Source: Gammaproteobacteria bacterium | Lineage (GTDB): Bacteria > Pseudomonadota > Gammaproteobacteria > Arenicellales > CAJQKF01 | Reading direction: 5' to 3' | Assembly: GCA_030429665.1 (NCBI GenBank) | Contig: JAUIEZ010000044.1 | Coordinates: 1 to 34,602 of the forward strand | Length of the DNA: 34,602 nucleotides | Shown here: positions 1 through 8,386 of the stretch, piece after piece | Layout: each line of letters starts with the position of its first letter | Numbering within the stretch: position 1 is the stretch's first letter | Made by a program: the position numbers and the translations under genes | The notes under the pieces: generated by a model | Database searches by the model: none | Told to the model about the DNA's origin: nothing | The model's input: the letters and a program-made list of their open reading frames with translations, nothing else

Positions 1-341
1 CCGAACAGGGTCATGCCGGTTACCATCGCCGGCAGTTCGGCCGCGATGTACTGGCAAACCAGGGTTCCCATGGAATGGCCGACAAAGTGGGCCCGCGCCA
101 CACCCGCCGCGCGCAGCGAATCCTTCAGCGCCGCAACCAGGCCACGCATGCCGGCAGCCCCCGGACGAAACGGCGAACGGCCGGCCCCTGGCAGGTCGGG
201 ACGCAGCACCCGGCAGCCTGCCAGCGCGGGCATCAGCACCTGGAAGGAATTCGACGTACCGCCGAGCCCATGAACCAGCACCACCGCCGGGCCATCGCCT
301 TGTTCCTCCATCACCATCGAACCGAGCGAAAGATCGGTCAT
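1..341 (-). CDS. Alpha/beta hydrolase, N-terminal part (cut by window edge)
   Basis: The N-terminal 113 residues of an alpha/beta-fold hydrolase run off the left edge, so the stop is not seen. Visible motifs are the oxyanion-region strand VLVHGLGGTSNSF near residue 22 and the nucleophile elbow GHSMG near residue 90, whose Ser is the expected catalytic nucleophile. The acid and His of the triad would lie outside the window. The ATG overlaps the TGA of the upstream FAH-family gene by four bases (ATGA), so translation is probably coupled. As last visible gene of the long liv/Tm-1 operon it probably hydrolyses an ester, lactone or C-C bond of the pathway intermediate. Substrate cannot be told from the sequence; a carboxylesterase or a ring-cleavage product hydrolase are both possible. 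Confidence 0.85.
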   Translation of the reverse strand, partial: MTDLSLGSMVMEEQGDGPAVVLVHGLGGTSNSFQVLMPALAGCRVLRPDLPGAGRSPFRPGAAGMRGLVAALKDSLRAAGVARAHFVGHSMGTLVCQYIAAELPAMVTGMTLF

Positions 342-1207
342 TGCCACGCCTCCACCGGGTTCTCCAGAACGCCGATGCCGTCGATCTGCACGCGCATGAC
401 ATCGCCCGGCACGAGGTACTTGGGCGGCTTGAAGCCGATACCCACTCCTGCCGGCGTGCCGGTGGCGATGACGTCGCCGGGCAGCAGCGTGACGCCGTTT
501 GAAATCGCCGCGACAATAGCCGGCACGTCGAATATCAGCAGGCCCGTGTTGGCATCCTGCCGGAGCTCGTCGTTGATCCAGCACTTGACCGCCGTATCGG
601 CCAGGTCGATCTCGTCCGCCGTCGCCACCCACGGACCCATCGGGCAGAACGTGTCCTGGGACTTGCCGATCAGCCACTGACTGTGAACGCCCTGCAGGTC
701 GCGCGCCGTCACGTCGTTGATGATGGTGTATCCCCACACGTGATCGAGCGCATCGTTCCTGGAAATGTTCCGTCCTCGCTTGCCGATGATGACGCCGAGC
801 TCGGCTTCGTAGTCGATCGCCGTGGACACCGACGCGTCGATTTTCACCGGCGCGCCCGCCGGCACCACGCTCTCGGGCACCTTCGAAAACACGATTGGCG
901 CCTCGGGTATTTCACCCTTGGCCGCGGAACTGTCGAAACCGGACCCGGCGAATTCCTTCGCGTGCGCGTGATAGTTCTTGCCGACGCAGAAAATGTTTCG
1001 GTGCGGACGCGGGATCGGCGCCTTCAGCCGCACCTCGGACAAAGGCACCCGGCGGGTGACTTCGGGCAGGTCGCGACCGATGAGCGCGGTCACGCCTTCC
1101 ACTTCGGCCAGCTCCCCGCCCACGCGGAGGCACTCCATCGCGCCGGCGGACTCGTCGACACGACCAACATATGTACCTTCGTTCCAGTTGAACGTGGCGA
1201 ACTTCAT
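338..1207 (-). CDS. Fumarylacetoacetate hydrolase family protein (COG0179-like)
   Basis: A 289-residue protein of the FAH superfamily, which cleaves or hydrates beta-diketo and 2-oxo acids in aromatic and amino-acid breakdown. The family core is present: CVGKNYHAHAKEF near residue 94, the metal-binding acidic set in DYEAELGVIIG, INDVTARDLQ, and the closing GTPAGVG glycine loop. Length fits the 2-hydroxyhepta-2,4-diene-1,7-dioate isomerase/5-oxopent-3-ene-tricarboxylate decarboxylase group. The start at MKFATFNWNEG was chosen because it matches the usual N-terminus; upstream in-frame sequence overlaps the preceding gene and looks non-coding. It lies 10 bp after the SRPBCC/oxidoreductase fusion and overlaps the next hydrolase by 4 bp. 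The role is inferred as a late catabolic step; the exact substrate is unknown. Confidence 0.9.
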   Translation of the reverse strand: MKFATFNWNEGTYVGRVDESAGAMECLRVGGELAEVEGVTALIGRDLPEVTRRVPLSEVRLKAPIPRPHRNIFCVGKNYHAHAKEFAGSGFDSSAAKGEIPEAPIVFSKVPESVVPAGAPVKIDASVSTAIDYEAELGVIIGKRGRNISRNDALDHVWGYTIINDVTARDLQGVHSQWLIGKSQDTFCPMGPWVATADEIDLADTAVKCWINDELRQDANTGLLIFDVPAIVAAISNGVTLLPGDVIATGTPAGVGIGFKPPKYLVPGDVMRVQIDGIGVLENPVEAWQ

Positions 1208-1217
1208 TATATGTACC

Positions 1218-2711
1218 TCAAGAGTCTTGTTCGGGTATGAGTACGATGGAACCGGTCGTGCGCCGCCCTTCCAGCGCGCGGTGGGCCTCGGCGGCTTCGC
1301 GCAACGGATAGCGGTGCCTGGCCTCGACACGCACGATGCGGCGGTCGATGGCGTCGAACAAGCGACGGGTAATCGCGGTCACCTGTTCGGGGGTGCCGGT
1401 GTAATGTCCGTAGTTGGGTCGCGACAGCGTCACCGAGCCCGCTGCAAGCGATCCGATGTCGTAGCTGCCGATGTCGCCCGAAGCCTGTCCGTAGCTCACC
1501 AGGTGTCCGCACGGCGCCAGCGCCGCCACCGAGTGAGCGAAGGTGTCGCGGCCGACGGCATCGTATACGACGTCCACGCCGCGCCCGCCGGTCAACGCGC
1601 GAACCTGCGCTTCGAGGCTCTCCTCGCCGGGAAGAATGACGTGGGCCGCGCCGGCGCCACGGGCAAGCCGCGCCTTTTCCTCGCTGGAGGTGGCGCCGAT
1701 CACGGTGGCACCGAGATGACTGGCCCACTGCACCAGCAAGCGGCCCACGCCGCCGGCGGGCGCGAACACCAGCACGGTCTCGCCGGGCTTCAGTCGATGC
1801 ACCGTATGCAGCAGGATTTCCGCCGTCATGCCCTTGAGCAACCCGGCGGCGGCGGTGATGTCGTCGATGGTGTCGGGCAGCGGCACCACCAGCGCAGCGT
1901 CCATGGTGCGCACCGTGGAATAGGCTCCCACCGGCGGACACGCGTAGGCGACCCGCGCCCCGGGAACGAGATGACGCACGCCCTCGCCTGCGTCGATGAC
2001 CTCGCCGGCCGCCTCCATGCCCGGCGCGCCCGGCGGCTGGAGCAGTTTGAAGTAGCCGGAGCGGCAGTAGACGTCGATGTAGTTGACGCCGATCGCCGTG
2101 TGGCGAATACGCACCTGGCCGGGGCCCGGCGCCGGGGCGCTCACCGTCGCCTCGTGCAGTTCGCCGGCGCCGCCGTAGCGGTCGATAATCATGGCCTTCG
2201 CCTCGATCGCGTCGTGCGCCGCAGGCTTCGCCGCGGGCGTCGATGCCGGCGCGGGCTCGCGGTAACGATTTCCCGGACGTTCCACGCGTTGTCGAATCGC
2301 CTCGAATCCCGCTTCGTACACGCCCTCGGCCACCAGGTTGGACAGATCCTGTTCACGCCCGGGCGGCGTCCTGAAACGCGACCGCCAGGACCAGAAGGTC
2401 CGGTTGCCGTCGGTCACCGGCTTGAGAGACACCTCGGCGACGTAGTCCATCAACGGTAATTCGCTGTCGACGATGGCGTAACGGAAGCTGCGCCGCCGGT
2501 CCGACATCGACAGCAACCGCTCGCGCAATCGCTCGCCGCCGCGCAGGCGGAAATTGCGTACGGCGCCCACCTGGTCGGTGCGGCGGCCGTTCTCCAGTTC
2601 GCTGCGCGCGACGGCCGGGTGCCAGCGGTCGTGCCCGTTGAAGTCGCGCAATACCTCCCACACCGATTCGATCGGCGCGTCCACCACGGTACTGCGCGCG
2701 ACCGTTACCAC
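1218..2711 (-). CDS. SRPBCC domain fused to zinc-free quinone oxidoreductase-like MDR
   Basis: A 497-residue two-domain protein. Residues 1-142 form a START/SRPBCC hydrophobic-ligand domain (WEVLRDFNGHDRWHP, DQVGAVRNFRL, PVTDGNRTFWSW). Residues 143-173 are a Pro/Ala-rich linker. Residues 174-497 form a medium-chain reductase of the QOR type with the NADPH loop APAGGVG at 317-323 and no zinc ligands visible. Such MDRs reduce quinones or enones with NADPH, so the SRPBCC part may present a lipophilic substrate. The GTG at 2711 is chosen because it lies 1 bp after the preceding stop and keeps the whole SRPBCC fold. An internal ATG at 2192 preceded by GAGG could also start a free oxidoreductase. 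The SRPBCC half is a clear paralogue of the gene just upstream. Confidence 0.85.
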   Translation of the reverse strand: MVTVARSTVVDAPIESVWEVLRDFNGHDRWHPAVARSELENGRRTDQVGAVRNFRLRGGERLRERLLSMSDRRRSFRYAIVDSELPLMDYVAEVSLKPVTDGNRTFWSWRSRFRTPPGREQDLSNLVAEGVYEAGFEAIRQRVERPGNRYREPAPASTPAAKPAAHDAIEAKAMIIDRYGGAGELHEATVSAPAPGPGQVRIRHTAIGVNYIDVYCRSGYFKLLQPPGAPGMEAAGEVIDAGEGVRHLVPGARVAYACPPVGAYSTVRTMDAALVVPLPDTIDDITAAAGLLKGMTAEILLHTVHRLKPGETVLVFAPAGGVGRLLVQWASHLGATVIGATSSEEKARLARGAGAAHVILPGEESLEAQVRALTGGRGVDVVYDAVGRDTFAHSVAALAPCGHLVSYGQASGDIGSYDIGSLAAGSVTLSRPNYGHYTGTPEQVTAITRRLFDAIDRRIVRVEARHRYPLREAAEAHRALEGRRTTGSIVLIPEQDS

Positions 2712-2712
2712 G

Positions 2713-3150
2713 TCAACCGCCCAGGCGTTTCTTGAGCGCGTCGAACCCGACCTGGAACACGCCTTGACCGATCTGCTCCACCAGCGCGGCCGCGCGATCG
2801 GAAGCGCAGTCGAACTCGGCGGACCATTCGGCAAAGGTACGGTTACCGTCGGTGACCGGCGTGAGCTTCAAGGTGGCAACGTAGTCTTCCACGCCCATGG
2901 GACTTTCCAGGATGGAATAGGTGCAGCTGTAGTCGTAGTCCGACAGTGCCAGCAGCCGCTCGCGAATGAATCCGCCGTCGGCCAAGCGAAAAGCCCGCAC
3001 GCACCCTACCTGGTCGGACGGCGCACCGCCCTCGATGCGGCTCTCGACGATGTTGGGATGCCAGTCGGGCAACGCATTGAAGTCGCGAATCACGCCCCAC
3101 ACGCGCTCGGCGGGAGCCGGGAGTATCGATGATGTGTAGACCTCGGGCAT
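2713..3150 (-). CDS. SRPBCC (START-like/polyketide cyclase-type) protein
   Basis: A 145-residue single-domain SRPBCC protein, the usual length for small polyketide cyclase/dehydrase-like members that enclose a hydrophobic ligand. The fold is recognisable from the N-terminal pattern APAERVWGVIRDFNALPDWHP, the central DQVGCVRAFRLADG, the turn PVTDGNRTF and the long C-terminal helix ending FDALKKRLGG. The ATG at 3150 lies 4 bp after the flotillin stop; longer in-frame starts would run into the flotillin gene. It is paralogous to residues 1-142 of the next protein, so the pair arose by tandem duplication. No catalytic residues can be assigned. It may be a ligand carrier, cyclase or dehydratase in the pathway encoded by this operon. 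Confidence 0.88.
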   Translation of the reverse strand: MPEVYTSSILPAPAERVWGVIRDFNALPDWHPNIVESRIEGGAPSDQVGCVRAFRLADGGFIRERLLALSDYDYSCTYSILESPMGVEDYVATLKLTPVTDGNRTFAEWSAEFDCASDRAAALVEQIGQGVFQVGFDALKKRLGG

Positions 3151-3154
3151 GGGC

Positions 3155-5233
3155 TTAATCGTCCGATCCCCTGCTGTCCTTTCCGGACTTCTCGCCCTTG
3201 CCGCCGGCATGCGCAATGCTCTGTGCATCCTTGGCGGCGCGGAAGATGTCGCCCATGCCGGCGACGTTGGAGCCCTTGACGCCGATCTCCTTCATCATCT
3301 CGTCGATGAGCGGCGCCTGGGCGCGGTATCGCAGCGCGCTTTCGATCACCTCGTCGGTGGGCGAGCGCGAACCTCCGCCTCCGCCTCCGCCCAGACCGTC
3401 GACGTGCAGGATCTTGATCCCCTCGATGCGCTCCATCGGCTTCACGCTCGCGCTCACGATCGCCTCCAGCCGGTCGAGCAGCTTGGAGCGCAGCGCACCG
3501 GCGCGGGCATCCTCGCTCAGGATGTTGTCCGCTTCGTTGCGCAGCCGCTGCGCTTCCGCCCCCACCACCGCCGTGATCTTCTCCGCCTCGGCGGCAATCT
3601 TCGTGGTGTCCGCATCCTTCTGCGCCAGCAGCCGATCGACGGCGGCAACGCGCTCGGCAATGATCGTCTCGCGGGTGGTGTTGACCTGCTCGCTCGCCTC
3701 CACCGCGCGCGCCCGCGCGGTCTCGGTCTCGGTGCGCGCCGCCGCTTCCTCGGCCTGCTTGGAGAGCACCGAGATCTGGCGCTCGATCTCCGCCAACTCC
3801 AGCGCCATCTCGCGCTCCACCTCCAGGCGGCGCAGGTCGCGCTCCTTCAGGATACGCACCTCGTCCAGGCCCCGGTCCGAAGCGATCCGCGCGCGCTCGA
3901 CCTCCTCGCGCGCCGAGATCTCGGCTTCTTCGGTGGCCTGGCGCTGGGCAATCTGTTCGGCGCGCAATACCCGCTCGCGCTCGATGCGCGCCTTGTCCAG
4001 GATCTTCTCCTGCTCAATGCGCGCCTGCTCGATGACCTGGCTGGCGGATAGACGTGCCGTCTCCACCTGTTGGCCGCGCACGATGTCCCGCGTCTCGGTC
4101 TCCTCGTCCGCGATGATGCGCGCTTCGCGCAACTGGCGCTCGGAAACGATTTTCGAGCGCTCGATGTCCTCGTTCGACGCGATCTCGGCATGCTCGATGT
4201 CGTGACGCTGCTTGATCTGCTGCGTACGCACGCGATGTTCTCTCTCGATGCGCGCCTGCTCGAGCGCCTGCTCATGGGCAATGCGCGCTTTCTCGATCTC
4301 CTCGCGCGCGGCGATCTCGGCCGCCTCGAGAGCCCTCTGGCGGGCGATCTCCTTCTCCCGTGTGCTCTGCTCGCTGGCAATGCGGGACTGCTCGGCCTCG
4401 GCTTCGCGTGCGACGCGCTCTCGCGCCACCGCGGCCCGCTGTTCCGCGCGCATCGCCTCGAGCTCGCGCTCCTGGCTCAGGCGCGAACTTTCGCTTTCCT
4501 GCTCCAGCTTCAGGGTCTCCTTCTCCGCCTCCAGGTTGCGCGTGCGAATGGCCACCATAGACGACTGCTCGATGTCGTTGCGCAACTTGCGCCGCGTCTC
4601 GATCGCCTCGATCAACTGCGTCATGCCCTCGGCGTCGAAACGGTTGGCCGGGTTGAAGAATTCGAGGTTGGTCTGGTCCAGATCCGTGATCGCCACCGAT
4701 TCCAGCTCCAGGCCGTTGTGCGCCAATGCCGCCCTGGCACGCTCCTGCACCTTGTCGACCATGTCACCACGGTTCTCGTGCATCTCGTCGATCGTCAGTT
4801 CCGCCGCCACGGAACGCAGCGCGCTGACGAACTTGCCAGACAACAATTCCGCCAGGGCGCTCGGCTCCATCGTGCGCCGGCCCAGCGTCGACGCCGCCGC
4901 CGACACGGCTTCGCGCTGCTGCATAACCCGGACGAAGAATTCCGCCTCGACGTCCACCCGCATGCGGTCGCGCGTGATCACCGCTTCCTCACGAACCCGC
5001 GACACCGCGATGCGCACCACGTTCAGGTTGACCGGCGTGACCTCGTGAATGATGGGCAGCACCAACGCGCCGCCGTTGATCACCACCTTCTCCCCGCCAA
5101 GGCCGGTGCGCACGAACGCCACCTCCTTGGTCGAACGGTGATAGAGCCAGTTCAACAGGTACACCACCACCGCGACCACGACGATCGCGACGATGAGCCA
5201 CAGAATGATTGAGCCGATGAGTCCGCTGGACAT
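3155..5233 (-). CDS. Flotillin-like SPFH/band-7 protein with long hendecad coiled coil
   Basis: A 692-residue flotillin/YqiK-like membrane scaffold. Residues 5-30 form one N-terminal membrane anchor (IILWLIVAIVVVAVVVYLL). Residues 31-215 are the SPFH/band-7 domain. Residues about 216-560 are a highly charged coiled coil, of which 283-491 are nineteen back-to-back 11-residue repeats. The C-terminus has a flotillin-type segment (MERIEGIKILHVDG), a seven-glycine run and a polar tail. It is longer than typical YqiK proteins, which run to roughly 550 residues. Start: ATG at 5233 preceded by GGGGGA with the anchor directly following. Flotillins organise membrane microdomains. Lying between an importer with its fused ATPase and lipophile-binding SRPBCC proteins, this one may scaffold the transporter and enzymes at the inner membrane, which is inference. 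Confidence 0.92.
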   Translation of the reverse strand: MSSGLIGSIILWLIVAIVVVAVVVYLLNWLYHRSTKEVAFVRTGLGGEKVVINGGALVLPIIHEVTPVNLNVVRIAVSRVREEAVITRDRMRVDVEAEFFVRVMQQREAVSAAASTLGRRTMEPSALAELLSGKFVSALRSVAAELTIDEMHENRGDMVDKVQERARAALAHNGLELESVAITDLDQTNLEFFNPANRFDAEGMTQLIEAIETRRKLRNDIEQSSMVAIRTRNLEAEKETLKLEQESESSRLSQERELEAMRAEQRAAVARERVAREAEAEQSRIASEQSTREKEIARQRALEAAEIAAREEIEKARIAHEQALEQARIEREHRVRTQQIKQRHDIEHAEIASNEDIERSKIVSERQLREARIIADEETETRDIVRGQQVETARLSASQVIEQARIEQEKILDKARIERERVLRAEQIAQRQATEEAEISAREEVERARIASDRGLDEVRILKERDLRRLEVEREMALELAEIERQISVLSKQAEEAAARTETETARARAVEASEQVNTTRETIIAERVAAVDRLLAQKDADTTKIAAEAEKITAVVGAEAQRLRNEADNILSEDARAGALRSKLLDRLEAIVSASVKPMERIEGIKILHVDGLGGGGGGGSRSPTDEVIESALRYRAQAPLIDEMMKEIGVKGSNVAGMGDIFRAAKDAQSIAHAGGKGEKSGKDSRGSDD
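3761..4387 (-). repeat. Nineteen tandem 11-residue (hendecad) repeats within the flotillin gene
   Basis: Residues 283-491 of the flotillin-like protein divide without insertion or deletion into nineteen 11-mers of pattern [A/x]-[R/E]-I-x-x-[E/R]-x-x-[I/L/V/A]-E-x. Examples are AEIAAREEIEK, ARIAHEQALEQ, ARIEREHRVRT, AEIASNEDIER, ARIEQEKILDK, AEISAREEVER and ARIASDRGLDE. The corresponding DNA is divergent between copies, so this is a protein-level periodicity and not a recent expansion. Confidence 0.9.
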
Positions 5234-5247
5234 GTCGTTTCCCCCAG

Positions 5248-6081
5248 TCAGGCGGTTTTCAATGCCTTGAAGGCCCTGGTCTGCTCGGTCAGGGCAATCT
5301 CCGTGGGCAGGCGCTCCATGGAGGAAGCGCCGTAAAAGCCGTGGCAGTTGTCTGTACGCTCGAGCACGTAGCGCGCGTCGTCCGGCATGGACACGGGCCC
5401 GCCGTGCACGAGCACGAGAATGTCGGGATTCACCTTCAGCGCCGCCTCGGACCAGGCGTTGACCAGGGCCGGACACTCCTCGAGCGTCAGCGCGGTGGCG
5501 GCGCCGATGGAGCCGCCGGTGGTCAGACCCATGTGACAGACGACGATGTCGGCGCCGGCCTTTGCCATGTCGGCTGCTTCGTCCTCGTTGAACACGTAGG
5601 GCGTGGTCAACATGTCCTTCTGATGGGCGAGCCGGATCATGTCGACCTCCTGTCCGTAGGACATGCCGGTTTCCTCGAGATTGGCGCGGAAGGTACCGTC
5701 GATCAGTCCCACGGTCGGAAAATTCTGCACCCCGGAGAAACCGACCGCCTTGACCTGGTCGAGGTAGTGGTCGAAGACGCAGAACGGGTCGGTGCCGTTG
5801 ACCCCTGCGAGCACCGGCGTGTGTTTCACCACCGGCAATACCTCGCGCGCCATTTCCATGACCACCTCGTTGGCGTTGCCGTACGCCATCAATCCCGACA
5901 ACGAGCCGCGCCCGGCCATGCGGTACCGGCCCGAGTTGTAGATGACGATGAGATCGATGCCGCCGGCCTCTTCGCACTTGGCCGACAATCCGGTGCCCGC
6001 GCCGCCGCCGATAATGGGCTCGCCCCGCGTCTTCATGGCGTTGAACTTCTCGAGCAGGGCTGATCGCTCAAATCGTGGCAT
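5248..6081 (-). CDS. TIM-barrel 'phosphoenolpyruvate hydrolase' family protein (PF09370-like)
   Basis: A 277-residue single-domain TIM-barrel protein of the family named phosphoenolpyruvate hydrolase or TIM-barrel signal transduction protein. Family blocks seen are [61 protein letters not shown] and [12 protein letters not shown]. The gene overlaps the end of the LivF-Tm-1 fusion by 14 bp and lies 14 bp before the flotillin. Adjacent Tm-1-like and TIM-barrel genes recall the tomato Tm-1 resistance protein, which carries both parts in one chain (established knowledge). The enzymatic activity of bacterial members is poorly defined, so the name should be read as a family label. Two further relatives occur at 13783-14490 and 14579-16366. 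Confidence 0.9.
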   Translation of the reverse strand: MPRFERSALLEKFNAMKTRGEPIIGGGAGTGLSAKCEEAGGIDLIVIYNSGRYRMAGRGSLSGLMAYGNANEVVMEMAREVLPVVKHTPVLAGVNGTDPFCVFDHYLDQVKAVGFSGVQNFPTVGLIDGTFRANLEETGMSYGQEVDMIRLAHQKDMLTTPYVFNEDEAADMAKAGADIVVCHMGLTTGGSIGAATALTLEECPALVNAWSEAALKVNPDILVLVHGGPVSMPDDARYVLERTDNCHGFYGASSMERLPTEIALTEQTRAFKALKTA

Positions 6082-8386
6082 TGCGCAGGCTCCTCTGGTT
6101 GGGGTTGATGTCGTTGAGTGCGTCGACCACGGCCTGCGCGAAGGCCGGGTCGTTGATGTGATGGGGCGTTCGAATCAACCGGCGGTTCGCGCCGCGGTCG
6201 AAACGCGCCTCGATGGCGTCGAACAGCGCCTTGTCCGCTTCGGGGTCGTGAAACGGCTGGCCGGGCGCGTCGAGCGCCGACACGCCGCTCTCGGGAATCA
6301 GGAAACGTACCGGGCCGGTCATCAGGTTGATGCGGCCGGCGATCCACTCCCCCATGCGCGCGTTCTCCTCCCGCGTGGTGCGCATGAGGGTGCCCTGCGG
6401 GTTGTGTTCGACGAACGTGCGGTCCCGGTATTTTTCCGGCACCGTGTCGCGCGGGCCGAAATTGACCATGTCGAGCGCTCCCACGGATCCGACCCAGGGA
6501 ATCCGCGTGCGGATGAAGGCGCCGAAGCGGTCCTCGTCGGCGGGAAACACGCCGCCCATCATCATGTCGCAAACCTCGGTGGTGGTCAGGTCGACGGCGG
6601 CCGAGAGCATGCCGCTGTCGGCGAGTTTCTCCATGGATCGCCCGCCGGTGCCGGTGGCGTGGAATACCAGGCAGTCGTAGTTGTCCTCGACGAGGCGCAC
6701 GATCTGCTGCACGGCCGTGGTGGTGACGCCGAACATGGTCAGCGCCAGGCCCGGCTTGTCCTGGCCGTCACGGTGCGGTTCGCGCTCGCGCGCGAGGTCG
6801 CGGACCATGCCCGCGAGTGCATTGGCGCCATTGGCGAGCACCCGTCGGGAGATGCGGTTCAGGCCCTGCACGTCGGTAACCGAGTACATCATCATGATGT
6901 CCGACGCGCCCACGTAACGGCCTACTTCGCCGGACGCCACGGTGGAAATCATGACCTTGGGCGTTCCCACCGGCAGGGCCTGCATTGCCGGCGTGACCAG
7001 CGACGTGCCGCCCGAACCGGCCGCGGAAATGATCCCGGCGACGTCTCCCTGGCGAGACAGCCAGTTTTCGAACGCGGTGGCCATGGCGCGCACCGAGGCG
7101 CCCCGATCGCCGGTGAACACGCTGCCTGAACCACCGCGGTGATAGGCCGCCACGACGTGCGGCGGCACGTCGGCGGCGGACGGCTTGCCCGATGTCGACA
7201 GGTCGACCGTCTTCACGCGCAGCCCGTGGCCGACGACGCATTCGCGAAGGTAGTTCAGCTCGCTGCCCTTGGTGTCGAAGGTCCCGGCCACGTAGACCCA
7301 CGTTTCGCCGCTTGCGGCGGCGCGCCGCGGTTCGCGGTAGAGCGGCTCGGGTTTCGCGTCGAAGGGACGCGCGGGCGCTGCCTCGCGAGGACGTGGCGCG
7401 GGCGGCTTTTCGGTGGGCTGACCGGTCCGCCACGCGGCGCTCGACCAGCGTGTCGGCGGCACGTAGACCAGGCTGTCGCGCTGAGCGTCGGCGGGTGACG
7501 GCACCTCGGCCTCGGCCTCGGCCTCGGCCGTGTCGGCCGTGTCGGCCGCGTCGCCCGCTCGCGGCGGCGCGGATGGCGCGGATTCCGGTTGGGCGGCCGG
7601 CGCCGGTGCCGCGAGCGGTGCCGACGCCATGACCTCGACATCGTCGTGGGAATGCCGGCCGACGCCCAGCAATCGTTCCTGCAGGGTACGGTCGGCGGCG
7701 AGTTCGCCTGCGGGCATCACGCGGCTGATCTGCCCGTTGACCATGATGGCGACGTCGTCGGCGATCGACGTCGCCACGGCGATGTTCTGCTCGATAAGCA
7801 AAATAGCGGTGTCGCGCTCGGCGGCCAGGTCCGCGAGCAGCTTCTCCACCTGGTCGACGATCACCGGCGCAAGACCCTCGGTAGGCTCGTCGAGCACCAG
7901 CAATTCGGGATCCTGGAGCAGCGCGCGGGAGATGGCCAGCATCTGCTGCTCTCCGCCGGAGAGCTGGCCGGCGCCATTGCGCCGACGCTCGGCGAGGCGC
8001 GGAAAAGTGGTATAGATTCGGTCGATGGACCAGGCGCCGCCGCTTTCCGAAAGGCGCAGGTGCTCGTCCACGCTCAACGAGGGCCACAGGCGGCGGCCCT
8101 GGGGCGTGTACCCGATCCCCTTGGCGGCCCGCCGGTAGGACGGCAGGCCGGTAATGTCCTCGCCGTGGAAACGGACCGAGCCTCGCGTGGCAGGCAGCAG
8201 GCCCATGATGGTGTTGCACAGTGTGGTCTTGCCCATGCCGTTGCGGCCGACCACGGCGTGCACGCCGTGCTCGAGGGTCAGGTCAACGCCCTGCAGGGCA
8301 TGGGACTGGCCGTAGTAGACGTGCAGGCCTCGCACCTGCAGCACCGCGGCGTCGGCCCCCCTGCGTCTCGCCGCTCGCTCAGCCAT
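6068..8386 (-). CDS. LivF-type ABC ATPase fused to Tm-1-like (UPF0261) domain
   Basis: A 772-residue fusion. Residues 15-250 are a branched-chain-type (LivF) ABC ATPase: Walker [10 protein letters not shown] (47-55), Q-loop TPQGRRLW, signature LSGGEQQ (142-148), Walker [12 protein letters not shown] and the LIEQN block usual for LivF. Residues about 252-345 form an Ala/Pro/Glu-rich linker. Residues 361-772 are a full-length Tm-1-like ATP-binding domain (UPF0261): [17 protein letters not shown], the Gly-rich [18 protein letters not shown], and [14 protein letters not shown]. The ATG overlaps the livG stop by 8 bp, and the 3' end overlaps the TIM-barrel gene by 14 bp. LivF would energise the importer with LivG. 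The Tm-1 domain is thereby tethered to the transporter on the cytoplasmic side; its reaction is unknown. Confidence 0.93.
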   Translation of the reverse strand: MAERAARRRGADAAVLQVRGLHVYYGQSHALQGVDLTLEHGVHAVVGRNGMGKTTLCNTIMGLLPATRGSVRFHGEDITGLPSYRRAAKGIGYTPQGRRLWPSLSVDEHLRLSESGGAWSIDRIYTTFPRLAERRRNGAGQLSGGEQQMLAISRALLQDPELLVLDEPTEGLAPVIVDQVEKLLADLAAERDTAILLIEQNIAVATSIADDVAIMVNGQISRVMPAGELAADRTLQERLLGVGRHSHDDVEVMASAPLAAPAPAAQPESAPSAPPRAGDAADTADTAEAEAEAEVPSPADAQRDSLVYVPPTRWSSAAWRTGQPTEKPPAPRPREAAPARPFDAKPEPLYREPRRAAASGETWVYVAGTFDTKGSELNYLRECVVGHGLRVKTVDLSTSGKPSAADVPPHVVAAYHRGGSGSVFTGDRGASVRAMATAFENWLSRQGDVAGIISAAGSGGTSLVTPAMQALPVGTPKVMISTVASGEVGRYVGASDIMMMYSVTDVQGLNRISRRVLANGANALAGMVRDLAREREPHRDGQDKPGLALTMFGVTTTAVQQIVRLVEDNYDCLVFHATGTGGRSMEKLADSGMLSAAVDLTTTEVCDMMMGGVFPADEDRFGAFIRTRIPWVGSVGALDMVNFGPRDTVPEKYRDRTFVEHNPQGTLMRTTREENARMGEWIAGRINLMTGPVRFLIPESGVSALDAPGQPFHDPEADKALFDAIEARFDRGANRRLIRTPHHINDPAFAQAVVDALNDINPNQRSLRNATI
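7505..7555. repeat. Short tandem repeats encoding the ABC/Tm-1 linker
   Basis: Four exact copies of the hexamer CTCGGC (7505-7528) are followed by three copies of a 9-mer CGTGTCGGC, the third imperfect. On the coding strand they give alternating Ala-Glu and Ala-Asp-Thr units in the interdomain linker. Unit lengths are multiples of three, so copy-number changes alter linker length without breaking the frame. Confidence 0.85.

Noticed and set aside
1207..2459. Large overlapping frames on both strands across the SRPBCC/oxidoreductase gene
   Set aside because: High-GC third-position bias opens several frames; only the 1218-2711 minus frame gives conserved motifs.
3198..5212. Long plus-strand reading frames opposite the flotillin gene
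   Set aside because: They are mirror images of the charged coiled-coil codons, rich in Arg and Ser or Leu and His, and lack domains; the minus-strand flotillin accounts for the region.
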